This document shows positions 35,650 through 44,328 of a stretch of 64,000 nt of DNA, one piece after another. A program made the translations under genes and the position numbers. The number at the start of each line of letters is the position of its first letter. Positions within the stretch are counted from its first letter, which is position 1. The notes beneath the pieces were generated by a model, which saw nothing but the letters and a program-made list of their open reading frames with translations, had not been told where the DNA came from and did not search any database. Origin of the DNA: JBGSPQ01 sp964346765 (GTDB taxonomy: Bacteria > Patescibacteriota > Gracilibacteria > UBA1369); the NCBI GenBank assembly GCA_964346765.1, contig CAYFWB010000001.1:186001-250000 (forward strand), in the 5' to 3' direction.

Positions 35650-36012
35650 ATGGATTCGATACGGATACAAGGCACGGTTGTTAAGGGGTTTCAAAGGGGC
35701 AGAAGAATGAATTCTCCAACAATTAATATTGGTGGCGATTTTGACCTGGAATATGGTATTTACGCATGTAGAGTATATACTTCGAAAGGTGATTTTTTTG
35801 GGGGATTGCATTTTGGTCCGAGACTAACTTTTGAGGAAGATGATTCGGTTATGGAGATTAGGTTGATTGATTTTGAAGGCGATTTATATGGTGAAACTGT
35901 TAAAATAGATGTGTATAATAAAATTCGTGAGATTCGGAAATATGATTCCGTTGATGATCTGAAAGCGCGGATAGAAAAAGATATTGAATATATTAAGAAA
36001 AATTATGCTTAA
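35650..36012 (+). CDS. Stand-alone riboflavin kinase
   Basis: Phosphorylates riboflavin to FMN. The 120 residues correspond only to the C-terminal half of bacterial RibF: the GRRMNSPTINI motif (normally GR.LG.PTAN), GIYACRV, the GGLHFGPRLTF segment (normally G.rPTF), and EIRLIDFEGDLYG with the final IREIRKYDS. The N-terminal adenylyltransferase half is missing and there is no room for it upstream. The FAD step may be done by the RibL-like protein at 12942. Its stop overlaps the murE-like start by 8 nt. Confidence 0.88.
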   Translation: MDSIRIQGTVVKGFQRGRRMNSPTINIGGDFDLEYGIYACRVYTSKGDFFGGLHFGPRLTFEEDDSVMEIRLIDFEGDLYGETVKIDVYNKIREIRKYDSVDDLKARIEKDIEYIKKNYA

Positions 36013-37354
36013 ATATTTGAAAAGTAAAATTGCCGACACAAATCCTTTAAGGCTTTTTTATCATAAAGTGATGGCTATAGCGGCTAATTTATATTATAGA
36101 TTTCCGTCGCGTCATCTTAATGTGATTGCTGTTACCGGGACAAAAGGTAAAACGACCACAACAAATTTGATCGCCAATGTTTTGACCGAAGCGGGCTATA
36201 AAGTGGGGATGACATCAACAGTGAAGTTCAGAGTTGGTGATATGGAGTGGACAAACAGTACGAAAATTACTACATTGGGGCCGTTTGTTTTGCAGAAATT
36301 GCTGAGGCAGATGGTTAATGAAGGTTGTTCGCACGCGGCGATAGAAGTTTCTTCCCACGCGATTTTGCAAAACAGGATTTGGGGTGTGAATATTGATACA
36401 TCGGTTTTTACGAATATAGGAGAGGATCATCTGGATTATCACGGTGGGTTTGAAAATTACCTTCGGGCCAAGGGTTTGATATTTGATAGATTGAACCGGT
36501 CGGCAAGAAAGGCTCGTATTCAGAAGATCGCAATTTTAAACAAGGATGATCCGCATTTTAGTTATTTTGATCAGTTTTTGGCTGACAGAAAGTATGTTTA
36601 CGGAATGGGGGGCGGAACGGTTTTTGCCACGGATACGCAAATGAAACCTACGGGAACAAGTTTTGTTTTGCATGTTCCCAATAATAGTACGGAAGTTAAT
36701 TTAAAGATACCCGGAGAGTTTAATGTTTATAACGCTTTGGCCGCGGCGGCGGTGGGTCTGGCCAACAATATTAATGTATCCACTTTAAAAGATGCTTTGG
36801 AAAAGGCATCGGTTATTCCGGGGCGATTTGAAAGCGTTGAAGTGGGGCAGAAATATAATATTATTGTGGATTACGCGCATACGGCCGAGTCTTTGGAGAA
36901 TTTGCTGGAAATGTATAAGGGCCTTTCGCGGGGAAAATTGTATGCCGTGTTTGGAGCTACCGGCGGCGGAAGAGATAAGGGTAAGCGGCCGAAAATGGGG
37001 GCCGTGGCCGATAAATACGCCGATTACGTTATTGTCACGGATGATGATCCTTATGAAGAGAATGAATGGCAAATAATTGAGGATGTGAGCGCGGGCATTA
37101 AGAGGAAAGAGGGCGAGAATTTTTGGAAAATTCCAAGTCGTGAAGAAGCGGTTAAGCTTGTGTTAACTTTGGCTCGTGAAGATGATACCGTGGTGGTGGC
37201 TGGCAAGGGAGCGGAAGAAATTCAAATGGTTCATGGGAAATCTATTCCATGGGATGATCGTAAGGTTATTCGTTCGCTTCTTAGTCGTGAAATGAAAATT
37301 GAGATCAAGCCGGGTAAGTATGAGACTAAGCAAAATGTTTATATAGAAAGCTAA
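36005..37354 (+). CDS. Mur ligase family protein, MurE-like with short N-terminus
   Basis: ATP-dependent amide ligase most like UDP-MurNAc-tripeptide synthetase. The central domain has VTGTKGKTTTTNLI (P-loop about 45-51), EVSSHAILQNR and TNIGEDHLDYHG. The C-terminal domain has GRFE, DYAHT and FGATGGGRDKGKR. In full MurE the P-loop lies near residue 110, so most of the UDP-sugar-binding N-terminal domain is missing. The amino-acid-selecting motif, normally DNPR for diaminopimelate enzymes, reads DDPYEEN here, so the added amino acid cannot be called. I chose the ATG at 36005; 35984 would add seven residues and overlap the kinase gene further. Confidence 0.85.
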   Translation: MLKYLKSKIADTNPLRLFYHKVMAIAANLYYRFPSRHLNVIAVTGTKGKTTTTNLIANVLTEAGYKVGMTSTVKFRVGDMEWTNSTKITTLGPFVLQKLLRQMVNEGCSHAAIEVSSHAILQNRIWGVNIDTSVFTNIGEDHLDYHGGFENYLRAKGLIFDRLNRSARKARIQKIAILNKDDPHFSYFDQFLADRKYVYGMGGGTVFATDTQMKPTGTSFVLHVPNNSTEVNLKIPGEFNVYNALAAAAVGLANNINVSTLKDALEKASVIPGRFESVEVGQKYNIIVDYAHTAESLENLLEMYKGLSRGKLYAVFGATGGGRDKGKRPKMGAVADKYADYVIVTDDDPYEENEWQIIEDVSAGIKRKEGENFWKIPSREEAVKLVLTLAREDDTVVVAGKGAEEIQMVHGKSIPWDDRKVIRSLLSREMKIEIKPGKYETKQNVYIES

Positions 37355-37364
37355 ATACTACTTG

Positions 37365-38234
37365 ATGCGTGGATTTTTTTTGATTGATAAACCAAAAGGA
37401 GTTACGTCTTTTTTATGCGTGAAGAAGTTACGTTGGCTGACGGGTATGAAAAAAATGGGGTTCGCGGGGACGTTGGATCCGTTGGCCACCGGGTTGATGC
37501 TGGTCGCGGTTGGCGAAGCTACCAAGATGATTTCTTGTCTTGAGGGCGTTGATAAAGTTTACGAAGTTAAAATTAAACTTGGGGAGGTTTCAAATACTTA
37601 CGACGGGGAGGGGGATATCAGGCCTTATGAATGCGCTGAAAAGCCTTCTAGGGGGCGGCTCCTGGAGGTGTTGGAAGATCATTTTATCGGTGAGAAGGAT
37701 CAAGTGCCTCCAAATTTTTCGGCGATTTGGGTTGATGGTGAAAGGGCTTATGACCTGGCAAGAAAAAAGAAAGATTTCACCTTAAAGAGCCGTCGGGTTC
37801 ATTTTTATGAGTCTGTTTTAAAGTCTTACGCGTGGCCGTATTTGAGGGCGGTCGTGCACTGCTCAAGTGGCACTTATATTAGGAGTTTTGCTAATGATTT
37901 GGGTGAGAAACTTGGTTGCGGGGGGTACGTGGATGAATTGCGTAGGCTTAAGGTTGCTGGTTTTTCTGTGAAAAACGCGGTGAAACTTGATGATCTTACG
38001 AAAATCAATGTTTCCGATTATTTGGTAAGGGTGGAAGAAATGTTTCGGGATTATGTTCGATTAGAGTTGACAACGGAGCAATATGAGGTGTTGAAGAATG
38101 GTCAGTTTATAGCTAATAGGGCGAATTTTGGAGGTGAGCCGATTTTGGGGATGTATGATGGTGAATGCGTAGGGGTGTTGGGGCTGCATAAGGGTATGAT
38201 TAAGTTTGATAAGCGATTCAACCTTCCCCGTTGA
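37365..38234 (+). CDS. truB: tRNA pseudouridine(55) synthase
   Basis: Makes pseudouridine 55 in the T-loop of tRNAs. N-terminal LIDKPKGVTSF and the catalytic GTLDPLATG (Asp about residue 38) are intact, as are the YEVKIKLG and GTYIRSFANDLGE blocks. The ATG at 37365 is preferred over a TTG one codon earlier. The last codons (FNLPR and the TGA stop at 38232) lie inside the first arm of a 48-nt hairpin repeat, so the natural C-terminus may have been replaced by repeat sequence. Confidence 0.93.
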   Translation: MRGFFLIDKPKGVTSFLCVKKLRWLTGMKKMGFAGTLDPLATGLMLVAVGEATKMISCLEGVDKVYEVKIKLGEVSNTYDGEGDIRPYECAEKPSRGRLLEVLEDHFIGEKDQVPPNFSAIWVDGERAYDLARKKKDFTLKSRRVHFYESVLKSYAWPYLRAVVHCSSGTYIRSFANDLGEKLGCGGYVDELRRLKVAGFSVKNAVKLDDLTKINVSDYLVRVEEMFRDYVRLELTTEQYEVLKNGQFIANRANFGGEPILGMYDGECVGVLGLHKGMIKFDKRFNLPR

Positions 38235-38312
38235 GGAACGGGGAAGGTTGAGGAACGGTGGGGGTTCAACCTTCCCCGTTGAGGGACGGGGAAGGTTGGG
38301 GGACGGTGGGGG
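38217..38312 (+). repeat. Two tandem 48-nt hairpin units overlapping the truB stop
   Basis: Unit 1 is 38217-38264 and unit 2 is 38265-38312, differing at three positions. Each begins with a stem of CAACCTTCCCCGT against ACGGGGAAGGTTG and ends in a G-rich ACGGTGGGGG. Unit 1 forms a 14-bp stem with a GAGG loop. The G tracts could also form a quadruplex. Base use is unlike the A/T-rich intergenic DNA elsewhere. Confidence 0.9.
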
Positions 38313-38317
38313 TTGAA

Positions 38318-38346
38318 TTGACCGGGTGGGGCGCCGCGGTTAGAAT
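38318..38346 (+). promoter_or_regulatory. Promoter giving a near-leaderless wecA transcript
   Basis: TTGACC (38318-38323), a 17-nt GC-rich spacer and TAGAAT (38341-38346). The expected start is near 38353 and the ATG is at 38356, leaving almost no leader. Confidence 0.6.
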
Positions 38347-38355
38347 GTTTACGCT

Positions 38356-39420
38356 ATGGATATTCAGATTTTTATTTTACCGGCACTGTTTTCGTTTGTA
38401 ATAACACTTATTTTGGTGCTGGCGGCTTTGTGGTTGTTCCCCAAATGGGGGCTTATGGATAGGCCCCATAAATATGGTTTGAAGCGTAAACCGATTCCTT
38501 ATTATGGGGGCATAGCTATTTTTTTGAGTTTTATATTGTCCACTCTCTTGTTTGTGAAAATGGACACAAGTTTGATATTATTTCTGGTCGCCGCGGCGAT
38601 GCTGGTTGTAATTAGTTTTATTGATGATCTAAGGGGTTTGAGCCCGTGGATAAGGCTTTTCGTGCAGGTCGCGGCGGCCCTGATGCTTGTTTTTGCCGGT
38701 ATCGGTATTCAATCAATATCCAATCCTCTTGGTGATCCGATAGTTCTAGATCAATGGAAAATGGCGATTACGCTTGATCATGTGTATCAAATTTCAGTGC
38801 TGGGTGCTCTGTTTACGATTGTGTGGGTTGTTACAATAGTAAATACCATGAACTTTTTGGACGGACTTAACGGTCTTTCAAGCGGTGTTGCGGTAATAGC
38901 GGCTCTTTCTTTGTTTCTTTTAAGTATCAGACCGGAAATACATTATGACATTGGATCGCAAATTCCGGTAGCGACAATGAGTATTATTCTGTTTGCCGGG
39001 GCTTTTGCGTTTTGGTTTTTTGATTTTTATCCTGCAAAAATTTTAATGGGGGATACGGGTAGTATGTTTTTGGGGTTTGTGCTGGCAACTTTGGCGATTT
39101 TTTCGGGAGGTAAGGTGGCCACTGCCATACTTGTAATGGGTTTTCCTTTACTGGACGCTATTTGGGTAATATTAAGACGCATCGTGTCGGGAAAATCACC
39201 GATGAAAGGTGATTTAAAGCATCTGCACCATCGTTTTTTGCAGATCGGATTAACTCAGCGCAAGGCTCTGACACTGATTTATTTACTTTGCGCATCTTTT
39301 GGAGGAATAGCAGTTTTTTTAGAGGGGATACAAAAGCTGTACGCTATCATTGTTATGGGAATATTGATGATTATCATGGGAAGCATGGCCGTTTACCTGG
39401 AAAGAAAGAAAACGGCATGA
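38356..39420 (+). CDS. WecA/TagO-type polyprenyl-phosphate sugar-1-phosphate transferase
   Basis: Integral membrane enzyme that moves a HexNAc-1-phosphate from UDP-sugar to undecaprenyl phosphate, the first step of wall-glycan or teichoic-type polymers. There are about ten membrane helices. Family motifs: FIDDLRGL (Mg-binding Asp pair), NTMNFLDGLNGL, GDTGSMFLGF, and the GDLKHLHHRFL loop. The HLHH loop is typical of the WecA/TagO branch rather than MraY. It has a promoter directly upstream and is followed by the dnaG group. It pairs logically with the O-antigen-ligase-like gene at 34165. Confidence 0.9.
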   Translation: MDIQIFILPALFSFVITLILVLAALWLFPKWGLMDRPHKYGLKRKPIPYYGGIAIFLSFILSTLLFVKMDTSLILFLVAAAMLVVISFIDDLRGLSPWIRLFVQVAAALMLVFAGIGIQSISNPLGDPIVLDQWKMAITLDHVYQISVLGALFTIVWVVTIVNTMNFLDGLNGLSSGVAVIAALSLFLLSIRPEIHYDIGSQIPVATMSIILFAGAFAFWFFDFYPAKILMGDTGSMFLGFVLATLAIFSGGKVATAILVMGFPLLDAIWVILRRIVSGKSPMKGDLKHLHHRFLQIGLTQRKALTLIYLLCASFGGIAVFLEGIQKLYAIIVMGILMIIMGSMAVYLERKKTA

Positions 39421-39428
39421 TTTGTCGC

Positions 39429-39458
39429 TTGCATTTGATGTCGTTTTAAGGCTATAAA
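39429..39458 (+). promoter_or_regulatory. Probable promoter of the dnaG-rpoD-greA group
   Basis: TTGCAT (39429-39434), an 18-nt spacer and TATAAA (39453-39458). The leader would be about 20 nt. Confidence 0.5.
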
Positions 39459-39484
39459 AAAAATGATCATTTTAATAAGATTTT

Positions 39485-41257
39485 ATGTCCGATCCGGTTC
39501 AGGAGATTAAAGACAGGCTATCGATCGAGGATTTGGTTGGACAATATGTCCAGCTAAAAAAGGTTGGTCGGAATTTAAAAGGACTTTGTCCTTTTCACGC
39601 AGAAAAAACGCCCAGTTTTATTGTCAGTCCGGAAAAACAGATAGCCTATTGTTTTGGTTGTAATAAAGGTGGAGATGTCTTTACGTTTATTCAAGAGGTT
39701 GAAGGTGTAGATTTTAACGACGCGTTAAAGTTACTTGCTGAAAGAGCCGGTGTTCAGCTTGAGAGCCATTCTGTTAAGCCCCAGGTTACCGGTAGGCAAA
39801 AGGAGCAGATGTTTCATATGTATGAGCTAACCACATCTTTTTATGAGAAAAATTTGTTTGAAACAAGCGACGGCGAAAAGGTGTTGAAATATCTTTCATC
39901 AAGAGGGTTAACAGATCAAACTATAAGGCAGTTTAGAATTGGATATGCGCCCGATTCTTTTGAACAAACGTATAAGTATTTAATTGGTAAGGGGTTTAAT
40001 AAACAAACAATTGTTTCAGGAGGTTTGGGTATAACCAAAGAGACAACTGTTGAGAAAATTTACGACAGGTTTAGGGGGCGATTGATGTTTCCTGTTCTGG
40101 ATAATCTTGGTCGAGTGGTGGCTTTTGGTGGAAGAGCTCTGAGCAAGGATCAGGAACCCAAATATTTGAATTCACCTGAAAGCGTGATTTATCACAAAAG
40201 CAATATTCTTTACGGATTTTACGGAGCCAAACAAAAGATTAAAGAGAAAAGCGAAGTGGTGATTGTCGAAGGTTATTTTGATGTAATTGCTTCTCTGCAG
40301 GCGGGATTGATCAATACGGTCGCCCCTTGCGGCACGGCCCTGGCATCTAAACAACTTAGGTTATTAAAGCCGTTTGCCGATACGCTGGTTTTGGCTTTTG
40401 ATATGGATACAGCCGGACAAGAGGCGGCTAAAAGATCTTATGAGATTGCTCAAGAATTTGAATTCAATATTAAAGTTGCAATTATGCCCGAAGGTAAAGA
40501 TCCCGCCGAATACGCGAAGCAACACGGTACTGAATTGCTTAACGTGATTTCGAAAGCGCTACCTTACAGCGATTATATCTATAGGCGTACTATGGAAGCT
40601 TATGGAACGGATACTCCGGCCGCGAAAAAAAGGATTCTTTTGGATTTGATGCCGCATTTGTTTTTGATGAAAAGTAATATAGAAAGAGATACTTATGTGA
40701 GAAGATTGGCACTTGATTTGGATTTAAGGGAGGTACAAATTTATGATGAGATCAAGAGTTATAAGTTACCGGATTATCATCCGGCTAAAAGTCATCGCGA
40801 TGACAACGGTGCCGAATCGACATTAAAAGCGCAAAGCAGGACAGTTGAAGAGACTTTGCTTGGCTTGATTATACAATTTCCAAGGGTGGGTAAAATGTAC
40901 ACGGACAGAATCGGAAAAAATTTCTTTACTGATGATTTAAAAGCTATTTACAAGGAATTTATTGATCAGTATAATAGCGACAGCCTTAAGTCCGAAGAGG
41001 ACTTTGTCAGTGGATTAGCGCATGAATTAAAGGAAAATGCTGCTTTGATCACTCTGTATATAGAAGAGAAATACGGAGAGATAACGGAAGAGTCGGCCGA
41101 AAAAGAAATAGCAGCGTTGATTGAGAATGTAAACAAATCCAGAACTGTCAGTAAAAGAAGAAAATTACAGAAACGTCTGGTGTCGGCCGAACAGGATGGT
41201 AATAAAGAATTGCAGAATGAGTTACTTATGGAGCTTAATAAATTATACGACAGTTAG
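39485..41257 (+). CDS. dnaG: DNA primase
   Basis: Synthesises RNA primers for replication. The CHC2 zinc site is complete: C35, H38, C56 and C59 (LCPFHAEKTPSF, then YCFGC). The TOPRIM core has VIVEGYFDVIASLQ and LAFDMDTAGQEAA. A C-terminal helicase-binding region follows from about residue 430. The 590-residue length is normal. It is followed by rpoD with a 9-nt gap, the classical macromolecular synthesis arrangement but without rpsU. Confidence 0.97.
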   Translation: MSDPVQEIKDRLSIEDLVGQYVQLKKVGRNLKGLCPFHAEKTPSFIVSPEKQIAYCFGCNKGGDVFTFIQEVEGVDFNDALKLLAERAGVQLESHSVKPQVTGRQKEQMFHMYELTTSFYEKNLFETSDGEKVLKYLSSRGLTDQTIRQFRIGYAPDSFEQTYKYLIGKGFNKQTIVSGGLGITKETTVEKIYDRFRGRLMFPVLDNLGRVVAFGGRALSKDQEPKYLNSPESVIYHKSNILYGFYGAKQKIKEKSEVVIVEGYFDVIASLQAGLINTVAPCGTALASKQLRLLKPFADTLVLAFDMDTAGQEAAKRSYEIAQEFEFNIKVAIMPEGKDPAEYAKQHGTELLNVISKALPYSDYIYRRTMEAYGTDTPAAKKRILLDLMPHLFLMKSNIERDTYVRRLALDLDLREVQIYDEIKSYKLPDYHPAKSHRDDNGAESTLKAQSRTVEETLLGLIIQFPRVGKMYTDRIGKNFFTDDLKAIYKEFIDQYNSDSLKSEEDFVSGLAHELKENAALITLYIEEKYGEITEESAEKEIAALIENVNKSRTVSKRRKLQKRLVSAEQDGNKELQNELLMELNKLYDS

Positions 41258-41266
41258 AATCATTAT

Positions 41267-42412
41267 ATGGCACAAGCGAGAAAATTTATTACACAGCCGT
41301 CCGATGACAGGCTGAAACAGTTTCCACCGGTTGTTCGGGATCTGGTAAAAAAAGGTCACGAGCATGGTTTTGTTACCCATCAGGAACTTTTGAGGGCAAT
41401 GCCGAACGTGGAGGACGATCTTTTAATTTTGGATGAGCTTTATGCTCTTTTTTTGGATTTGGGAATAGAGGTTATCGACAGTAAGGAAACATTTGTCTTA
41501 AAACCCGACGCTACAGCGGAGAAAACGGAAGACGAGATAAAAGTTATAGAAAAAATTAAGAAACCTTCACCTCAGGTGGAATTAAGAGAAATCGCCAATG
41601 ATTCGATCAGACTTTATTTGTGTGAAATTGGCAAGGTTCCGCTTTTAACCGCGAAAGAAGAGGTGGATCTGGCGAGAAGAATAAAGAAGAGCGATCAGAC
41701 GGCTAAAAAACAATTGGCGGAAGCTAATTTGAGACTTGTGGTGAGTATCGCCAAAAAGTATATCGGACGAGGTCTTTCTTTTTTAGATCTGATTCAGGAG
41801 GGTAATATCGGTCTTTTCAGAGCTGTTGAAAAGTTTGATCCGGACAGGGGATTTAAATTTTCAACGTATGCCACATGGTGGATCAGGCAAGCTATTACAA
41901 GAGCTATCGCGGATCAGGCTAGAACGATTCGTATACCGGTTCATATGGTTGAAACAATCAATAAATTGACTCACGCCCAAAGACGGCTTGTACAAGAATT
42001 GGGGCGCGAACCTTTGGTTGAAGAGCTGGCGGCGGAAATGGACATGGAAGAGAAAAAGGTAAGGCATATTTTAAAAATTTCCCAGGATATTGTTTCGCTT
42101 GAAGCACCCGTGGGGACCGAAGAAGACAGTAAATTGGGTGATTTTATCGAAGATGATGAAGCGCAGTCTCCATTGGAGGCTACAAACAGACAGTTGGTTA
42201 AAGAAAATATTCATGAAATGTTGCAGTATCTTTCTCCGAGAGAAAGAAAAATTATTGAAATGCGTTTCGGTCTTAATGATGGCGTAGGGCACACATTGGA
42301 AGAAGTCGGCCATGAATTCGGAGTCACCAGGGAAAGAATAAGACAAATTGAAGCTAAAGTGTTACAAAAAATGAAGGAGCACCCCACCAGCGTTAAGATT
42401 AAGAGTAATTAA
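41267..42412 (+). CDS. rpoD: Primary sigma factor (sigma-70)
   Basis: Housekeeping sigma factor of 381 residues, short because the large non-conserved insert of enteric RpoD is absent. Region 1.1-like sequence covers about 10-65, and region 1.2 begins at DSIRLYLCEIGKVPLL. Region 2 is intact (ANLRLVVSIAKKYIGRGL, LDLIQEGNIGL, FSTYATWWIRQAITRAI), with the -10-reading and melting residues in place. Region 3 and region 4 (LEEVGHEFGVTRERIRQIE helix-turn-helix) follow. This agrees with the TTGACA/TATAAT promoters seen in the window. Confidence 0.98.
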   Translation: MAQARKFITQPSDDRLKQFPPVVRDLVKKGHEHGFVTHQELLRAMPNVEDDLLILDELYALFLDLGIEVIDSKETFVLKPDATAEKTEDEIKVIEKIKKPSPQVELREIANDSIRLYLCEIGKVPLLTAKEEVDLARRIKKSDQTAKKQLAEANLRLVVSIAKKYIGRGLSFLDLIQEGNIGLFRAVEKFDPDRGFKFSTYATWWIRQAITRAIADQARTIRIPVHMVETINKLTHAQRRLVQELGREPLVEELAAEMDMEEKKVRHILKISQDIVSLEAPVGTEEDSKLGDFIEDDEAQSPLEATNRQLVKENIHEMLQYLSPRERKIIEMRFGLNDGVGHTLEEVGHEFGVTRERIRQIEAKVLQKMKEHPTSVKIKSN

Positions 42413-42431
42413 TAATTATAATAAACAATTT

Positions 42432-42962
42432 ATGCCAAAGAAAAAAGATATAGCCAAGAAAGCCGGACCCGTGTCCGCAATGACCGATGAAAATAAAGTA
42501 ACCTTGGTTACCAAAGAAGGTTTGGCAAAACTTAAAGAAGAGTTGGATTATTTAAAGAATACTAAGAGGAGAGAAGTGGCTGAAAGATTAAAAGAAGCCA
42601 TTTCTTACGGTGATCTTTCCGAAAACTCGGAATATGAGGAAGCAAAGAATGAACAGGCTTTTGTGGAGGGTAGAATCGTTGAATTGGAGGAAAAAATAAG
42701 ATACGCTCAAATTATAGAGGAAAAACAGCATGTGGCCACGGTTCAGTTGGGTACAAAGGTTGTGATTAAGGATATTGGCAATAAGAAAAATGACCCTGAA
42801 GAGTATATTATTGTCGGTTCAACGGAAGCTGATCCTTTGGAACAAAAAATTTCAAATGAATCTCCGGTAGGTTCGGCATTGCTGGATAAAAAGAAAGGAG
42901 ATGTTGTTAAGGTGAGCATACCTGATGGTGTGGTTGAATATGAAATTTTGAAATTAGAATAA
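42432..42962 (+). CDS. greA: Transcription elongation factor GreA
   Basis: Rescues backtracked RNA polymerase by stimulating transcript cleavage. After a basic extension of about 22 residues (MPKKKDIAKKAG), the N-terminal coiled coil carries the acidic tip motif GDLSENSEYEEAK. The C-terminal FKBP-like domain follows (VQLGTKVVIKDI, then NESPVGSALLDKKKGDVV). It is 176 residues, slightly longer than usual because of the extension. Its stop directly abuts the ATG of the next gene, so the two are translationally linked. Confidence 0.96.
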   Translation: MPKKKDIAKKAGPVSAMTDENKVTLVTKEGLAKLKEELDYLKNTKRREVAERLKEAISYGDLSENSEYEEAKNEQAFVEGRIVELEEKIRYAQIIEEKQHVATVQLGTKVVIKDIGNKKNDPEEYIIVGSTEADPLEQKISNESPVGSALLDKKKGDVVKVSIPDGVVEYEILKLE

Positions 42963-44327
42963 ATGGAAAGAACTGTCGGCAGTTTATTTTTAAAGATTTT
43001 TTCAATCTTGTTTTTTGCGGCCTTCGCGGGTACTACCCTTTTTTTTGCCTACGGTTATCGGTTTGACGTAGAGGAGCGGATTTTGGAAAAAACGAGTATT
43101 ATTGATGTTATCAATGAAGTGAGTGATGTATCACTTTTTTTGAATGGCAGAGAGGTGGTTCAGAATATTCCTTATCAGATAAAGGGGGTTCTGCCCGGTT
43201 TACATGATCTTAAACTTCAAAAAAAAGGTTTTTTGACGTGGGAAAGGACAGTTAAGGTGGAAGAGGATATTGTTACTATTGTTGTAGATGCTTTACCGGT
43301 ACCGGCTGATTTAGATCTTTTTTATAAAGAAGTTTTGAAATTGAATACCGATGATGAAATATTTTTCGGAGATGATTTTATATTGTCTTATGCTTCTGGA
43401 GACAATGATGTTCGGCTGATTAATCTTTTTGATAATGGCAAAATTTTGGAGGAAATAATAAGTTTGTATCAGGAGGATTTTGAGATTGTGGATGTTTATG
43501 CTAAGGAAAAATTTTTAATAACTTTCGGGGATCCGTATAGTGAATATAAAGCTGTTCTTTATGCTTATGTGAGTTTTGCTGAAAAGGAATTTGATTTATT
43601 CGCTCTGCCCGAAGAGGCTGAAAGAATACGTGTGGATGGTCGAAATAATTACGTTTTCTTTTTGCGTGAAGGGGATTTGTATGGCATATCGTTTGATCGA
43701 TTGAAAGAGAATGAGTTTGATTCAAATGAATATATGCCGATCAAGTCCGGTGTTGAAAAATTTGATATTGATGATAGGGGTAATCTTTTTTATATTTCGA
43801 CAGGCATGCTCTATAAAAGTTGGTATAATGGTGAAAATGTGAAATTGTTGGATCAGCATCCTTTGAGGTATAAGAACCTTGCTATTAATTTTGTAGGTAA
43901 CAATAAGTCGCTTGTAGTGCGGGCAAATGATGATACAAGGAAGTTGTTTTATTTAAGCGACAGTGGTGACGTTAGACTGTTATCTGAAAATTTATATGGT
44001 AACGCGGATATTAACGGCCGTAATGAAATGATATATAGTGATACCGAAGGGCATATTTTTCTTTTTGACGTTGTAGATCAAGAAAAGACGTATATTGAAC
44101 AAATTGAATCTGAATTTGAGCTTATGGGGTGGTTTGGGGATGACGGTTATTTTGTTATTAAAAAAGGGACTACGGTTTACCTGCATGATCGTTTTCACGT
44201 GGAACCGGTGGTTTTGTTTGATCAATTGGAGAGCGATTTTTCGGTACTTGTGGGAAGAGCTTTTTATACTTATAAAGACGGCATTTTAAGTCGCCTTTAT
44301 TTTGATGAAGCCTATTTGAATGAATAA
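42963..44327 (+). CDS. Membrane-anchored PEGA-domain protein
   Basis: An N-terminal membrane helix (about 10-30, FLKIFSILFFAAFAGTTLFF) anchors a 454-residue extracytoplasmic protein. Residues about 45-110 match a PEGA domain (VSLFLNGREVVQNIPYQIKG, LPGLHDLKLQKKGFLTWERT). The rest has repeated short beta blocks (e.g. RVDGRNNYVFFLREGDLYGI, FDIDDRGNLFYIS), suggesting a WD40-like beta-propeller. PEGA proteins usually sit at the cell surface; the role here is unknown. It is the last gene of the dnaG group and converges on the next gene with 1 nt between them. Confidence 0.8.
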   Translation: MERTVGSLFLKIFSILFFAAFAGTTLFFAYGYRFDVEERILEKTSIIDVINEVSDVSLFLNGREVVQNIPYQIKGVLPGLHDLKLQKKGFLTWERTVKVEEDIVTIVVDALPVPADLDLFYKEVLKLNTDDEIFFGDDFILSYASGDNDVRLINLFDNGKILEEIISLYQEDFEIVDVYAKEKFLITFGDPYSEYKAVLYAYVSFAEKEFDLFALPEEAERIRVDGRNNYVFFLREGDLYGISFDRLKENEFDSNEYMPIKSGVEKFDIDDRGNLFYISTGMLYKSWYNGENVKLLDQHPLRYKNLAINFVGNNKSLVVRANDDTRKLFYLSDSGDVRLLSENLYGNADINGRNEMIYSDTEGHIFLFDVVDQEKTYIEQIESEFELMGWFGDDGYFVIKKGTTVYLHDRFHVEPVVLFDQLESDFSVLVGRAFYTYKDGILSRLYFDEAYLNE

Positions 44328-44328
44328 T

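Noticed and set aside
32830..38234. Treating tpiA to truB as a single operon
   Set aside because: A possible hpf promoter and gaps of 62 nt before hpf make separate units plausible; only the hpf to truB stretch is tightly spaced.
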